From: Lateolabrax maculatus | Lineage: Eukaryota > Chordata > Actinopteri > Acropomatiformes > Lateolabracidae | Assembly: GCA_031216445.1 (NCBI GenBank) | Contig: CM062213.1 | Coordinates: 1,397,001-1,461,000, forward strand | Direction: 5' to 3' | DNA length: 64,000 nucleotides | In this document: positions 35,401 to 45,899 of the stretch, piece after piece | How the letters are laid out: each line of letters begins with the position of its first letter | Position numbering within the stretch: the first letter of the stretch is position 1 | The notes under the pieces: generated by a model | Told to the model about the DNA's origin: nothing | The model's database searches: none | The model's input: the letters and a program-made list of their open reading frames with translations, nothing else | Made by a program: the position numbers and the translations under genes

Positions 35401-38400
35401 TGTGCTTCACTGAAAATATTCTAAAACAGAGAACTGGTCCAAATCTACATTTGACCAGTTTCTGCCCCTTTTTCATCCTCTGATAACTTTTACAGAAGTG
35501 CTGCCTGTGGATGTTTGTTCTTCACCTTTAGGAACAATATATGGTGGACAGAATCTGGCTCAAAGGTCCACTTACTAATGATCCAAAGCAAAGTGTTCAT
35601 CAAGGTGAGCAAACACCAACATGTTTTTATTCATATCACATGAATCCTTTATAAATTCTCTGATAAAAACCATTGAGGAAGCTCCAAATACACAAACTGC
35701 TGCTACTGTCCATCATCAGGAGATTTAAAAGTTTCTATTAGTCCTGTTAGATCCGATTACAGCTTCTCTATGTGACTGACAGCTGTCACAGACACTGAGA
35801 GGAAGATGGCACCATTGGCCCTGTTCAGACCTGCATTAAAGTTTGAAAAGACTAAAATGTGTTTAACCGGCCGGAGTTTCAGGATGTAAACAGAGTTTGA
35901 TGGCCGTGTTGCTGTTGGACAGAGCCGATATTAACTGATCTTTCCGTGCTGTAACGTTACTATTTTCTATGGAAGCCCATTTGCGCCACTGTGATGAAAA
36001 AAATAAATATCCTGTAAGTATTTATTATGAGTTAGTATCTCAAAATAATGACTCATAATTATGACTTAGATGATCTTTATTTATACTCAGTCAATATTAT
36101 GAGATAATTAAGTGTCACTATAACTATAAAGCGTGCCGTCTTTACTTATGTCACTCTAAATATAAGACACGTATATTAACACAATCACAGGCGTCTTTAC
36201 TGATTAACGTTAGCTCGCCTGCTAATCGCTGCTCTGATTCTGAGGTAAATTCTGCCGTTTTGAAGAGAAGAACAGCGAGCAGCGCTGTGACAGACGCTGT
36301 GGATGATATCATGAAATACGTTAGTTGTGAGCAGCTACTTAATGTCAGTTTTCTTTCCTTTGTCTTTTCAGCAGACGTATAAATCGACAGCGTTACGGCG
36401 GTAAAATCTGTTTATATGAGCGCTGTGTGAGGACGTCCTTCAATGTGGCCCAGGACACATTCGTCTTCACACTGCTGACAGAATGTGGACACGAGTGTCC
36501 CAGACCACCTTCGACTGTGGTCTGAGTGATCGGATCTCAATGTGTCCTCAATCCGTCTTGGGTGCGTTCACACCTGTACTGATGTTAATGCAGGTCTGAA
36601 CAGGAACAATGATTACTCTCTGTCACAAGTTTAACTGTGCAATTACATTTTAATAGAAATGTTAATATAAAAACACAAAATCAACAGAAAACATGGCATC
36701 AGAGCTGAACATGAGTCATATAACTGAGTCAGTAGCAGGTCTCTTACTTTGTGTCTGAGGGTCCAGGATCATTACTGAAGTTTAGAGGATTATCGTTGGA
36801 CCGGTAACTCTTCATAGACGGACAGATGGATCCTGGAGACTCTGCTCTCTGTCTGCTGTCCTGAACTCTGCAAACATCACATGAATCCTTTATAAATTCT
36901 CTGATAAAAACCATTGAGGAAGCTCTAAATACACAAACTGCTGCTACTGTCCATCATCAGAAGATTTAAAAGTTTCTATTAGTCCTGTTAGATCAGATTA
37001 CAGCTTCTCTATGTGACTGACAGCTGTCACAGACACTGAGAGGAAGATGGCACCAATGATTTCTCTCTGTCACAACGTTTTACTGAGCAATATAAAGTTT
37101 TACTGAGTCATATAACTGAGTCAGTAGCAGGTCTCTTACTTTGTGTCTGAGGGTCCAGGTTCATTACTGAAGTTTAGAGGATTATCGTTGGACCGGTAAC
37201 TCTTCATAGACAGACAGATGGATCCTGGAGACTCTGCTCTCTGTCTGCTGTCCTGAACTCTGCAAACATCACATGAATCCTTTATAAATTCTCTGATAAA
37301 AACCATTGAGGAAGCTCTAAATACACAAACTGCTGCTACTGTCCATCATCAGGAGATTTAAAAGTTTCTATTAGTCCTGTTAGATCAGATTACAGCTTCT
37401 CTATGTGACTGACAGCTGTCACAGACACTGAGAGGAAGATGGCACCAATGATTTCTCTCTGTCACAACGTTTTACTGAGCAATATAAAGTTTTACTGAGT
37501 CATATAACTGAGTCAGTAGCAGGTCTCTTACTTTGTGTCTGAGGGTCCAGGTTCATTACTGAAGTTTAGAGGATTATCGTTGGACCGGTAACTCTTCATA
37601 GACGGACAGATGGATCCTGGAGACTCTGCTCTCTGTCTGCTGTCCTGAACTCTGCAAACACCAACATGTTTTTATTCATATCACATGAATCCTTTATAAA
37701 TTCTCTGATAAAAACCATTGAGGAAGCTCCAAATACACAAACTGCTGCTACTGTCCATCATCAGGAGATTTAAAAGTTTCTATTAGTCCTGTTAGATCTG
37801 ATTACAGCTTCTCTATGTGACTGACAGCTGTCACAGACACTGAGAGGAAGATGGCACCATTGGCCCTGTTCAGACCTGCATTAAAGTTTGAAAAGACTAA
37901 AATGTGTTTAACCGGCCGGAGTTTCAGGATGTAAACAGAGTTTGATGGCCGTGTTGCTGTTGGACAGAGCCGATATTAACTGATCTTTCCGTGCTGTAAC
38001 GTTACTATTTTCTATGGAAGCCCATTTGCGCCACTGTGATGAAAAAAATAAATATCCTGTAAGTATTTATTATGAGTTAGTATCTCAAAATAATGACTCA
38101 TAATTATGACTTAGATGATCTTTATTTATACTCAGTCAATATTATGAGATAATTAAGTGTCACTATAACTATAAAGCGTGCCGTCTTTACTTATGTCACT
38201 CTAAATATAAGACACGTATATTAACACAATCACAGGCGTCTTTACTGATTAACGTTAGCTCGCCTGCTAATCGCTGCTCTGATTCTGAGGTAAATTCTGC
38301 CGTTTTGAAGAGAAGAACAGCGAGCAGCGCTGTGACAGACGCTGTGGATGATATCATGAAATACGTTAGTTGTGAGCAGCTACTTAATGTCAGTTTTCTT

Positions 38401-41400
38401 TCCTTTGTCTTTTCAGCAGACGTATAAATCGACAGCGTTACGGCGGTAAAATCTGTTTATATGAGCGCTGTGTGAGGACGTCCTTCAATGTAGCCCAGGA
38501 CACATTCGTCTTCACACTGCTGACAGAATGTGGACACGAGTGTCCCAGACCACCTCCGACTGTGGTCTGAGTGATCGGATCTCAATGTGTCCTCAATCCG
38601 TCTTGGGTGCGTTCACACCTGTACTGATGTTAATGCAGGTCTGAACAGGAACAATGATTACTCTCTGTCACAAGTTTAACTGTGCAATTACATTTTAATA
38701 GAAATGTTAATATAAAAACACAAAATCAACAGAAAACATGGCATCAGAGCTGAACATGAGTCATATAACTGAGTCAGTAGCAGGTCTCTTACTTTGTGTC
38801 TGAGGGTCCAGGTTCATTACTGAAGTTTAGAGGATTATCGTTGGACCGGTAACTCTTCATAGACAGACAGATGGATCCTGGAGACTCTGCTCTCTGTCTG
38901 CTGTCCTGAACTCTGCAAACATCACATGAATCCTTTATAAATTCTCTGATAAAAACCATTGAGGAAGCTCTAAATACACAAACTGCTGCTACTGTCCATC
39001 ATCAGGAGATTTAAAAGTTTCTATTAGTCCTGTTAGATCAGATTACAGCTTCTCTATGTGACTGACAGCTGTCACAGACACTGAGAGGAAGATGGCACCA
39101 ATGATTTCTCTCTGTCACAACGTTTTACTGAGCAATATAAAGTTTTACTGAGTCATATAACTGAGTCAGTAGCAGGTCTCTTACTTTGTGTCTGAGGGTC
39201 CAGGTTCATTACTGAAGTTTAGAGGATTATCGTTGGACCGGTCACTCTTCATAGACAGACAGATGGATCCTGGAGACTCTGCTCTCTGTCTGCTGTCCTG
39301 AACTCTGCAAACACCAACATGTTTTTATTCATATCACATGAATCCTTTATAAATTCTCTGATAAAAACCATTGAGGAAGCTCCAAATACACAAACTGCTG
39401 CTACTGTCCATCATCAGGAGATTTAAAAGTTTCTATTAGTCCTGTTAGATCCGATTACAGCTTCTCTATGTGACTGACAGCTGTCACAGACACTGAGAGG
39501 AAGATGGCACCATTGGCCCTGTTCAGACCTGCATTAAAGTTTGAAAAGACTAAAATGTGTTTAACCGGCCGGAGTTTCAGGATGTAAACAGAGTTTGATG
39601 GCCGTGTTGCTGTTGGACAGAGCCGATATTAACTGATCTTTCCGTGCTGTAACGTTACTATTTTCTATGGAAGCCCATTTGCGCCACTGTGATGAAAAAA
39701 ATAAATATCCTGTAAGTATTTATTATGAGTTAGTATCTCAAAATAATGACTCATAATTATGACTTAGATGATCTTTATTTATACTCAGTCAATATTATGA
39801 GATAATTAAGTGTCACTATAACTATAAAGCGTGCCGTCTTTACTTATGTCACTCTAAATATAAGACACGTATATTAACACAATCACAGGCGTCTTTACTG
39901 ATTAACGTTAGCTCGCCTGCTAATCGCTGCTCTGATTCTGAGGTAAATTCTGCCGTTTTGAAGAGAAGAACAGCGAGCAGCGCTGTGACAGACGCTGTGG
40001 ATGATATCATGAAATACGTTAGTTGTGAGCAGCTACTTAATGTCAGTTTTCTTTCCTTTGTCTTTTCAGCAGACGTATAAATCGACAGCGTTACGGCGGT
40101 AAAATCTGTTTATATGAGCGCTGTGTGAGGACGTCCTTCAATGTGGCCCAGGACACATTCGTCTTCACACTGCTGACAGAATGTGGACACGAGTGTCCCA
40201 GACCACCTTCGACTGTGGTCTGAGTGATCGGATCTCAATGTGTCCTCAATCCGTCTTGGGTGCGTTCACACCTGTACTGATGTTAATGCAGGTCTGAACA
40301 GGAACAATGATTACTCTCTGTCACAAGTTTAACTGTGCAATTACATTTTAATAGAAATGTTAATATAAAAACACAAAATCAACAGAAAACATGGCATCAG
40401 AGCTGAACATGAGTCATATAACTGAGTCAGTAGCAGGTCTCTTACTTTGTGTCTGAGGGTCCAGGTTCATTACTGAAGTTTAGAGGATTATCGTTGGACC
40501 GGTAACTCTTCATAGACAGACAGATGGATCCTGGAGACTCTGCTCTCTGTCTGCTGTCCTGAACTCTGCAAACATCACATGAATCCTTTATAAATTCTCT
40601 GATAAAAACCATTGAGGAAGCTCTAAATACACAAACTGCTGCTACTGTCCATCATCAGGAGATTTAAAAGTTTCTATTAGTCCTGTTAGATCAGATTACA
40701 GCTTCTCTATGTGACTGACAGCTGTCACAGACACTGAGAGGAAGATGGCACCAATGATTTCTCTCTGTCACAACGTTTTACTGAGCAATATAAAGTTTTA
40801 CTGAGTCATATAACTGAGTCAGTAGCAGGTCTCTTACTTTGTGTCTGAGGGTCCAGGTTCATTACTGAAGTTTAGAGGATTATCGTTGGACCGGTAACTC
40901 TTCATAGACAGACAGATGGATCCTGGAGACTCTGCTCTCTGTCTGCTGTCCTGAACTCTGCAAACACCAACATGTTTTTATTCATATCACATGAATCCTT
41001 TATAAATTCTCTGATAAAAACCATTGAGGAAGCTCCAAATACACAAACTGCTGCTACTGTCCATCATCAGGAGATTTAAAAGTTTCTATTAGTCCTGTTA
41101 GATCCGATTACAGCTTCTCTATGTGACTGACAGCTGTCACAGACACTGAGAGGAAGATGGCACCATTGGCCCTGTTCAGACCTGCATTAAAGTTTGAAAA
41201 GACTAAAATGTGTTTAACCGGCCGGAGTTTCAGGATGTAAACAGAGTTTGATGGCCGTGTTGCTGTTGGACAGAGCCGATATTAACTGATCTTTCCGTGC
41301 TGTAACGTTACTATTTTCTATGGAAGCCCATTTGCGCCACTGTGATGAAAAAAATAAATATCCTGTAAGTATTTATTATGAGTTAGTATCTCAAAATAAT

Positions 41401-44400
41401 GACTCATAATTATGACTTAGATGATCTTTATTTATACTCAGTCAATATTATGAGATAATTAAGTGTCACTATAACTATAAAGCGTGCCGTCTTTACTTAT
41501 GTCACTCTAAATATAAGACACGTATATTAACACAATCACAGGCGTCTTTACTGATTAACGTTAGCTCGCCTGCTAATCGCTGCTCTGATTCTGAGGTAAA
41601 TTCTGCCGTTTTGAAGAGAAGAACAGCGAGCAGCGCTGTGACAGACGCTGTGGATGATATCATGAAATACGTTAGTTGTGAGCAGCTACTTAATGTCAGT
41701 TTTCTTTCCTTTGTCTTTTCAGCAGACGTATAAATCGACAGCGTTACGGCGGTAAAATCTGTTTATATGAGCGCTGTGTGAGGACGTCCTTCAATGTGGC
41801 CCAGGACACATTCGTCTTCACACTGCTGACAGAATGTGGACACGAGTGTCCCAGACCACCTTCGACTGTGGTCTGAGTGATCGGATCTCAATGTGTCCTC
41901 AATCCGTCTTGGGTGCGTTCACACCTGTACTGATGTTAATGCAGGTCTGAACAGGAACAATGATTACTCTCTGTCACAAGTTTAACTGTGCAATTACATT
42001 TTAATAGAAATGTTAATATAAAAACACAAAATCAACAGAAAACATGGCATCAGAGCTGAACATGAGTCATATAACTGAGTCAGTAGCAGGTCTCTTACTT
42101 TGTGTCTGAGGGTCCAGGTTCATTACTGAAGTTTAGAGGATTATCGTTGGACCGGTAACTCTTCATAGACAGACAGATGGATCCTGGAGACTCTGCTCTC
42201 TGTCTGCTGTCCTGAACTCTGCAAACATCACATGAATCCTTTATAAATTCTCTGATAAAAACCATTGAGGAAGCTCTAAATACACAAACTGCTGCTACTG
42301 TCCATCATCAGGAGATTTAAAAGTTTCTATTAGTCCTGTTAGATCAGATTACAGCTTCTCTATGTGACTGACAGCTGTCACAGACACTGAGAGGAAGATG
42401 GCACCAATGATTTCTCTCTGTCACAACGTTTTACTGAGCAATATAAAGTTTTACTGAGTCATATAACTGAGTCAGTAGCAGGTCTCTTACTTTGTGTCTG
42501 AGGGTCCAGGTTCATTACTGAAGTTTAGAGGATTATCGTTGGACCGGTAACTCTTCATAGACAGACAGTTGGATCCTGGAGACTCTGCTCTGTCCTCCTC
42601 TTCCTCTCTACAAACACTCATCTTGTGGACTTCAGTCGGCCTGAGAGGTAAAACAGTAACACTGACTGTGAGCTCAGAGCACAAGAATCAGGAAAAACCA
42701 GTCTGTTCAAGACACTAAGGGCTATTCCCACAGGTAAAATGGAGTTGTCACTGAGGTCAGTAAAATGTTAATGTTCAAGTATGTTAAACTTCCCTCTTGT
42801 AGGTTAAAGGTAACTTAAGACAGAGCTTCACAGGTCAGGTCACCTGTCTGTCTCTGTTCACCTGTCTCATTCTGTGTGCCTGACAAGGCCGAGTTGGCTC
42901 TGGCCTCTGGTAAACCAAGGTCTGCTAGATATCTTCTGTTTTCAGGGTTAGACACAACAGGCTGGAGCCTGGTTGTTGACGCTGGATAAGAGAGACTGTA
43001 GAGAGGCTATGCTGGGTGACGTCTTTCTTTGTTTGGATCTGATATCCAACAGAGTCCTCACACATGACAGGCTGAGTTAGGAATAACCCTGTTTGGATAT
43101 AGAGGAACTTATCAGTTCTGGGGAGGGTTAAATACTGAGCTTCAGGACACCATCTTCAGATTTGGGTAGCAGTACGCTGTAAATCACACGTGGTGTTTCT
43201 CTTTTCTCCTCGATCGAGCTTCAATAAATATTCCTGTGTAAGACATCCCGGTCTCCTGAAACTTCTTGTTAGAGTGAACCAGCTCTAAGATTTCCATCAC
43301 CACAACCAAGGAGATGGTACTGAGAGAAGGTGAAAAAGGGAAAAATCCAACTGGGCACAGAACTCTCTACTTCGACCAGGATTATGCAACTAAGATAGTC
43401 ACGAAGCGCAGGGGAGGTTTTCTTTTCTATATGGGATACGCTGGACTCATAGGATGGTAGAGTTACTGCTTTTTGGCTCATCAGTCATCCTTCAGGCTGG
43501 ACCCACTCCTGAGGAGAGGCTTCACCCTCGATCCACCAAGAGACTCTAGTCTACTCTATATCCTCATCCTCCTGGACCTCATCGCAGCCTTTGACACTAT
43601 ATCCCATCAACTCCTCATGGATCGTCTGGCTAGCATTGGAGTTGGGGGCATTGTGTATCAGTGGTTTCCCTCCCACCTTGGAGACAGGACACATTTTGTA
43701 CAGGTTTAAAAATTTTAAAAATCAGAAAGCTCCACAGTCCTCCTATTTATTGTCTACCTCCTCCCTATTGGCAACATCTTCCGGCACTATGGTATTCAAT
43801 TCCGCCGTTATGTCGACAATACACAGCTTTATGTGTCGGCTAAGCAAACCTCTACTCTCCCCTCCAGTACCCTCACCGCTTGTCTCCATGATCTATAGAC
43901 GTGGATGACAAAAAACCATCTAAAAGTCGAAAAAGAGGAGAGGCTACTCTGATTTCCAACTCTATTAAGTCAGTAGAAGTAGAAGACAAGCAGTGCAAAA
44001 GTCAAGAAACATAAACATACATATAAAATATAAAAAAAATACAATATTTACAATACAGAATATGAAAAAATATTATTAAATAAGTGCAATATATGTGATT
44101 TTAAAATGAAAAACTGTGCAGGAATGTACAAAATATTGTCCAGGGAATGTGCAACGACTAAAAGTATAAATAATTTAATCCGCTTTTCTATTACACCTCA
44201 CATAAAAAATAAACAACTGGGTTAACAGCAGCAAGGCTGGAGACAGTTTCGGTACCCGGGACTGAGACCCAGCAACTTAATTTAAAAAAAGGAAATCTAT
44301 CTCTTCAAAATCCTGACACTTGCATGTAAAAAGTCCGTCACAAGGAGCTGGTTGAAACGTGACCCTGGAGACCAAGCTGGACATTGTAGAGGAAATATAC

Positions 44401-45475
44401 TAAAGCAGCACCCACCCACTTTTTTATTACTGTCATCCATGAGAGTTTGCTGTGGATTTTGTTCAGTGTAATAGAAACTGAAAACAAATAAAAAATACAA
44501 AGTAAAGAAATGTTGTTTATAAGTAGGTGAGATATAATTAACAGACATAAAATGTACCAACAGACATATAAAAAAGATCTTCAAAACTGTCATAAGACTT
44601 CCTCCAAAGGGAAACCTTTTAGGAATTCACAACTAGAGAATATAAACTGGTGTAAATCCTGGTAATGTCACTTCAAATTCTGTGTTTCAAACAAGATCAG
44701 AGAAATTCATTTTAAAATCCTGCATAACATTTACTCAGGTGGATAATTACAACATGTCTGCACTTGGTAATTAGCTGCATGAGATTCTGCCTGAGGAATT
44801 TTGTTTGTGATCCATCAGGAATATCACAACTATTGCTGCTGTGGCTTTATGAAATTTTGCAAAACAGCAATTTTTCCATGTGTTTACAGGTAAGGTTGGA
44901 ATAAAGAAATCACACAAGCTGAGCAGAACAATAATCTAATTAAACATTATATTATATAAAATGTATTAAATTACATTTTTCAGTAAACATCAGGTTATCA
45001 ATGAGATTTCCTTCAGAAACTATCTGCTGACCAGTGAACCTGTAGGCCTGATTATATATACAGACCTGTAGCATATATTACAAACATGTAAGTTTAACTC
45101 AGCAACTCAGTTCATCCATCAAGTGCGGAGGGGAAACCAACAAGGACCCGAGGGACGAGAAATGAAACTCTCACGACGCGCGCACGACGCGCGCACACAC
45201 ACCCACGGGCGCATGTGCACGCGCATGACGCATCTGGGCCCAGATGTGTCCGCTTCAGACCAATGCGGCCCGAGGACAGAAAAACGTGTTCAACAGTCGT
45301 TTATTATCACGTCTAACTGACTCCGACACTCCGACAGTAAAACAATAAACGTGTTGGAATAAAACTCACCAGCCTCAGTTTCCTCCCGCTGCTCCGTTCA
45401 CTCAAAATGGAGCCTGACTGTCTGAACTGCGTCAGTTAGTTTCACTCTTTCTCTCAACTACAGTTCCAGGAAATC
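25967..45475 (-). CDS. NLR-3: RING-FISNA-NACHT-LRR receptor with amplified amino-terminal exons
   Basis: Transcript order: probable 5'UTR exon 45370-45475; first coding exon 42491-42640 (ATG 42619-42621); eight 120-nt exons (see array entry); RING 34379-34614; FISNA-NACHT 31412-33245; LRR exons 28306-28482, 27827-28000 and 27007-27180; proposed terminal bit 25967-25976. All phases agree and no stop or frameshift is seen, giving about 1,231 residues, of which about 363 are amino-terminal repeats. Expected role: cytosolic sensor of the teleost NLRC3/NLRP12-like group. Compared with NLR-2 it has lost the first LRR exon and one more LRR exon. The terminal exon and the choice of first exon are the least certain parts. 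Confidence 0.85.
26122..26910 (-). other. NLR-3 last intron segment absent from NLR-2
   Basis: About 790 bp between the G-run and the last LRR exon. It holds no convincing exon on the minus strand. In NLR-2 the same place is a 24-G run. Confidence 0.5.
27007..27180 (-). CDS. NLR-3 last LRR exon
   Basis: A 174-nt exon with LSETSCASLASALKSNPSHL, RELELRGNKLQDSGVKLL and KESPHC. Its introns match those around NLR-2 exon 5596-5769, so the two are orthologous positions. Confidence 0.85.
27446..27508 (+). repeat. (TG)n microsatellite
   Basis: TG run with one TATG interruption, counterpart of 6052-6104. Confidence 0.95.
27827..28000 (-). CDS. NLR-3 middle LRR exon
   Basis: A 174-nt exon with RELELRDNKLQDSGVKLL. 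It ends CTGGG before GTCAGTTC, so its split codon is GGA (Gly) instead of the usual Arg. Confidence 0.85.
28306..28482 (-). CDS. NLR-3 first surviving LRR exon, one codon longer
   Basis: A 177-nt exon. The loop reads LSENYRLQDSG where other copies read LSxNxLQDSG, an in-frame one-codon insertion. It follows the NACHT exon directly in this gene, and the phase (CG plus A, giving Arg) is kept. Confidence 0.85.
29120..29408 (+). repeat. Dispersed TG-associated teleost repeat
   Basis: GTGAGGACATTTTGGCCAGT, GTCCTCACTTTCAGAG, a run of GGTTCAGG/GGGTAAGG motifs and GTCCTCACAAGTATAGCTGT, then a (TG)n run at 29360-29408. This order is a familiar interspersed repeat in fish. Confidence 0.55.
29657..29690 (-). 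pseudogene. Relic of LRR exon 1 in NLR-3
   Basis: Matches the 5' end of NLR-2 LRR exon 1 and its acceptor (plus ACTTCACAATGAGTCTTTGA, then AGGTCTGTTAATACAGAG). The other about 140 bp, including the donor, are deleted: intron sequence ending CAGACAGACACAG joins directly to the remnant. Confidence 0.65.
29790..29948 (+). mobile_element. SINE-like fragment with V-SINE/HE-type tail
   Basis: It ends TGTCTGCCAAATGACTGTAA then TGTAAATG, the core-tail signature shared by several fish SINEs. The upstream head is too decayed to assign. Confidence 0.45.
29949..31411 (-). other. NLR-3 intron between LRR relic and NACHT
   Basis: AT-rich. 29950-30300 and 31230-31400 align with the matching NLR-2 intron. 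30300-31230 is extra sequence with no recognised gene. Confidence 0.55.
31412..33245 (-). CDS. NLR-3 FISNA-NACHT exon
   Basis: A 1,834-nt exon encoding 610 whole codons, open throughout. FISNA begins SGGLQEVLDEHKISLRRRCE. The P-loop GVAGVGKT, Walker B LLFIFDGLDES and VWITSRPAA are all intact. It is 14 codons longer than the NLR-2 exon in the helical region after VYMFHCHTNRN, where it has an extra FLQKIYFGNN stretch. Elsewhere identity to NLR-2 is very high, so duplication is recent or gene conversion is active. Confidence 0.95.
33801..34333 (+). mobile_element. L2-type LINE 3' fragment in NLR-3 intron
   Basis: The plus-strand frame around 33930-34220 carries NSCSSLLAGLPACAIRPLQL and then FNLPKF and TLHWLQVAA, the 3' region of fish L2 ORF2. 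It replaces the short fragment found at this place in NLR-1 and NLR-2. Confidence 0.65.
34379..34614 (-). CDS. NLR-3 RING-finger exon
   Basis: A 236-nt exon in phase 1-1 with complete C3HC4 ligands (CALCQDVLKD, CGHWFCRRC, CPQC). It starts GERKRSH-like (E replaces K at the first whole codon) after the acceptor TTCACAG. It joins in frame to the last repeat exon at 36748. Confidence 0.9.
35161..35424 (+). mobile_element. LINE endonuclease-domain fragment in NLR-3
   Basis: Third full copy of the fragment described at 1430-1693, at the same intron position. Confidence 0.6.
35820..36604. mobile_element. 785-bp non-autonomous DNA transposon (MITE-like), copy 1
   Basis: Perfect 20-bp terminal inverted repeats: CCTGTTCAGACCTGCATTAA at 35820-35839 and its reverse complement at 36585-36604. 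No coding frame. Further copies lie at 37865-38649, 39518-40302 and 41171-41955, all 785 bp. The short units (GATGGCACCAATGATTTC) show the empty site. Confidence 0.8.
36748..42218 (-). CDS. Array of eight 120-nt coding exons, NLR-3 amino-terminal repeats
   Basis: Exons at 36748-36867, 37140-37259, 37532-37651, 38793-38912, 39185-39304, 40446-40565, 40838-40957 and 42099-42218. Each follows GTTTGCAG, precedes GTAAGAG and encodes 40 residues (VQDSRQRAESPGSI, CxSMKSYRSNDNPLNF, SNEPGPSDTK). Each enters with one base and leaves with two, so any number can be skipped or added in frame. Differences are few: Pro or Leu after the Cys, Tyr or Asp before Arg-Ser, Glu to Asp in the copy nearest the RING exon. 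No stop occurs in any copy. The motif matches the single amino-terminal motif of NLR-1 and NLR-2; its function is unknown to me. Confidence 0.9.
42491..42640 (-). CDS. NLR-3 first coding exon
   Basis: A 150-nt exon with ATG at 42619-42621, MSVCREEEED then RAESPGSNCLSMKSYRSNDN. Its 3' half is the same as the repeat exons, while its 5' half has the start codon and acidic stretch. This suggests that the array exons derive from it or share its ancestor. Confidence 0.85.
42772..43280. mobile_element. Possible solo LTR of an endogenous retroelement
   Basis: The segment ends with CTTCAATAAATATTCCTGTG and ACATCCCGGTCTCCTG, an R-U5 like arrangement of a polyadenylation signal and a CCCGGTCTCC stretch seen in fish retroviral-type LTRs. 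Boundaries and target duplication are not resolved. Confidence 0.35.
43480..43935 (+). mobile_element. L2-type LINE reverse-transcriptase fragment
   Basis: The frame with LILLDLIAAFDTISHQLLMD is RT motif A of L2. After a frameshift a downstream stretch corresponds to the YADD-like region with VDN in place of ADD, followed by TACLHDL. It is degenerate. Confidence 0.7.
43936..45369. other. NLR-3 intron 1, distal part
   Basis: AT-rich with no gene. 44585-44640 resembles 2649-2705 of NLR-1 intron 1 (CAAAGGGAAACCTTTTAGGA), which supports continuity with the first exon at 45370. Confidence 0.5.
45370..45475 (-). other. Diverged 5'UTR exon, probable first exon of NLR-3
   Basis: Resembles 17001-17137 (CTCAAAATGGAG and the CTGACTG motif in plus orientation) with donor GTGAGTT, but has diverged much more than the other copies. 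It is placed before 42491 with partial intron homology between. A separate, closer copy at 48294 is an alternative. Confidence 0.45.
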
Positions 45476-45899
45476 ACGTGTGTGTGTGTGTGTGCAGTTT
45501 GTGTGTGTGTGCGCAGTTTGTGTGCGCAGTTTAACATGATGTGTTTATGTGCGTCTCTCTGAGTTAATTTTCTGTTTCTGTTTCTGTTTTTTTGTTTGTG
45601 AGTTTTCAAAGTATTCACTTATGTTTGTATGAGTATGTAGCCTATGTATAGATTTCATTATTATTGTTTCTTTTGTTGTATTTTTAATTTTTATATTTAG
45701 TTGTTGTTTGGGGGGGGTTGTTTTTGTGAATATCCACCTGTAAAACACATTGGACTGCCTTATTGGATGTCTGTGAAGGAAATAATAAAAATCATAATTT
45801 AAAAAAAGACTTGGAACCTCCAGATCAACTATAAACTATTAAAAAATAGCTATTAAATAATGTAAAAATATTTTTTGTTTTTATAACACGTGTCAAGCT

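Larger units (their letters stand above)
35611..42490 (-). repeat. Higher-order tandem repeat carrying NLR-3 exons
   Basis: Exon starts are spaced 392, 392, 1261, 392, 1261, 392, 1261 and 392 bp. The basic period is therefore a short unit (392) plus a long unit (1261), 1,653 bp together, repeated three times with one extra short unit and one long spacer at the RING side. Copies differ by only a few bases. Long units equal short units plus a 785-bp element with inverted ends and about 80 bp of other sequence. Confidence 0.95.

Noticed and set aside
35600..42500. CRISPR-like or satellite array
   Set aside because: The units are 392/1261 bp with splice sites and coding exons in a eukaryotic genome; this is a tandem exon duplication.
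45437..45460. Possible interferon-response element (AGTTTCACTCTTTC)
   Set aside because: The spacing between the two half sites is four bases rather than two, and the other promoter copies lack it.
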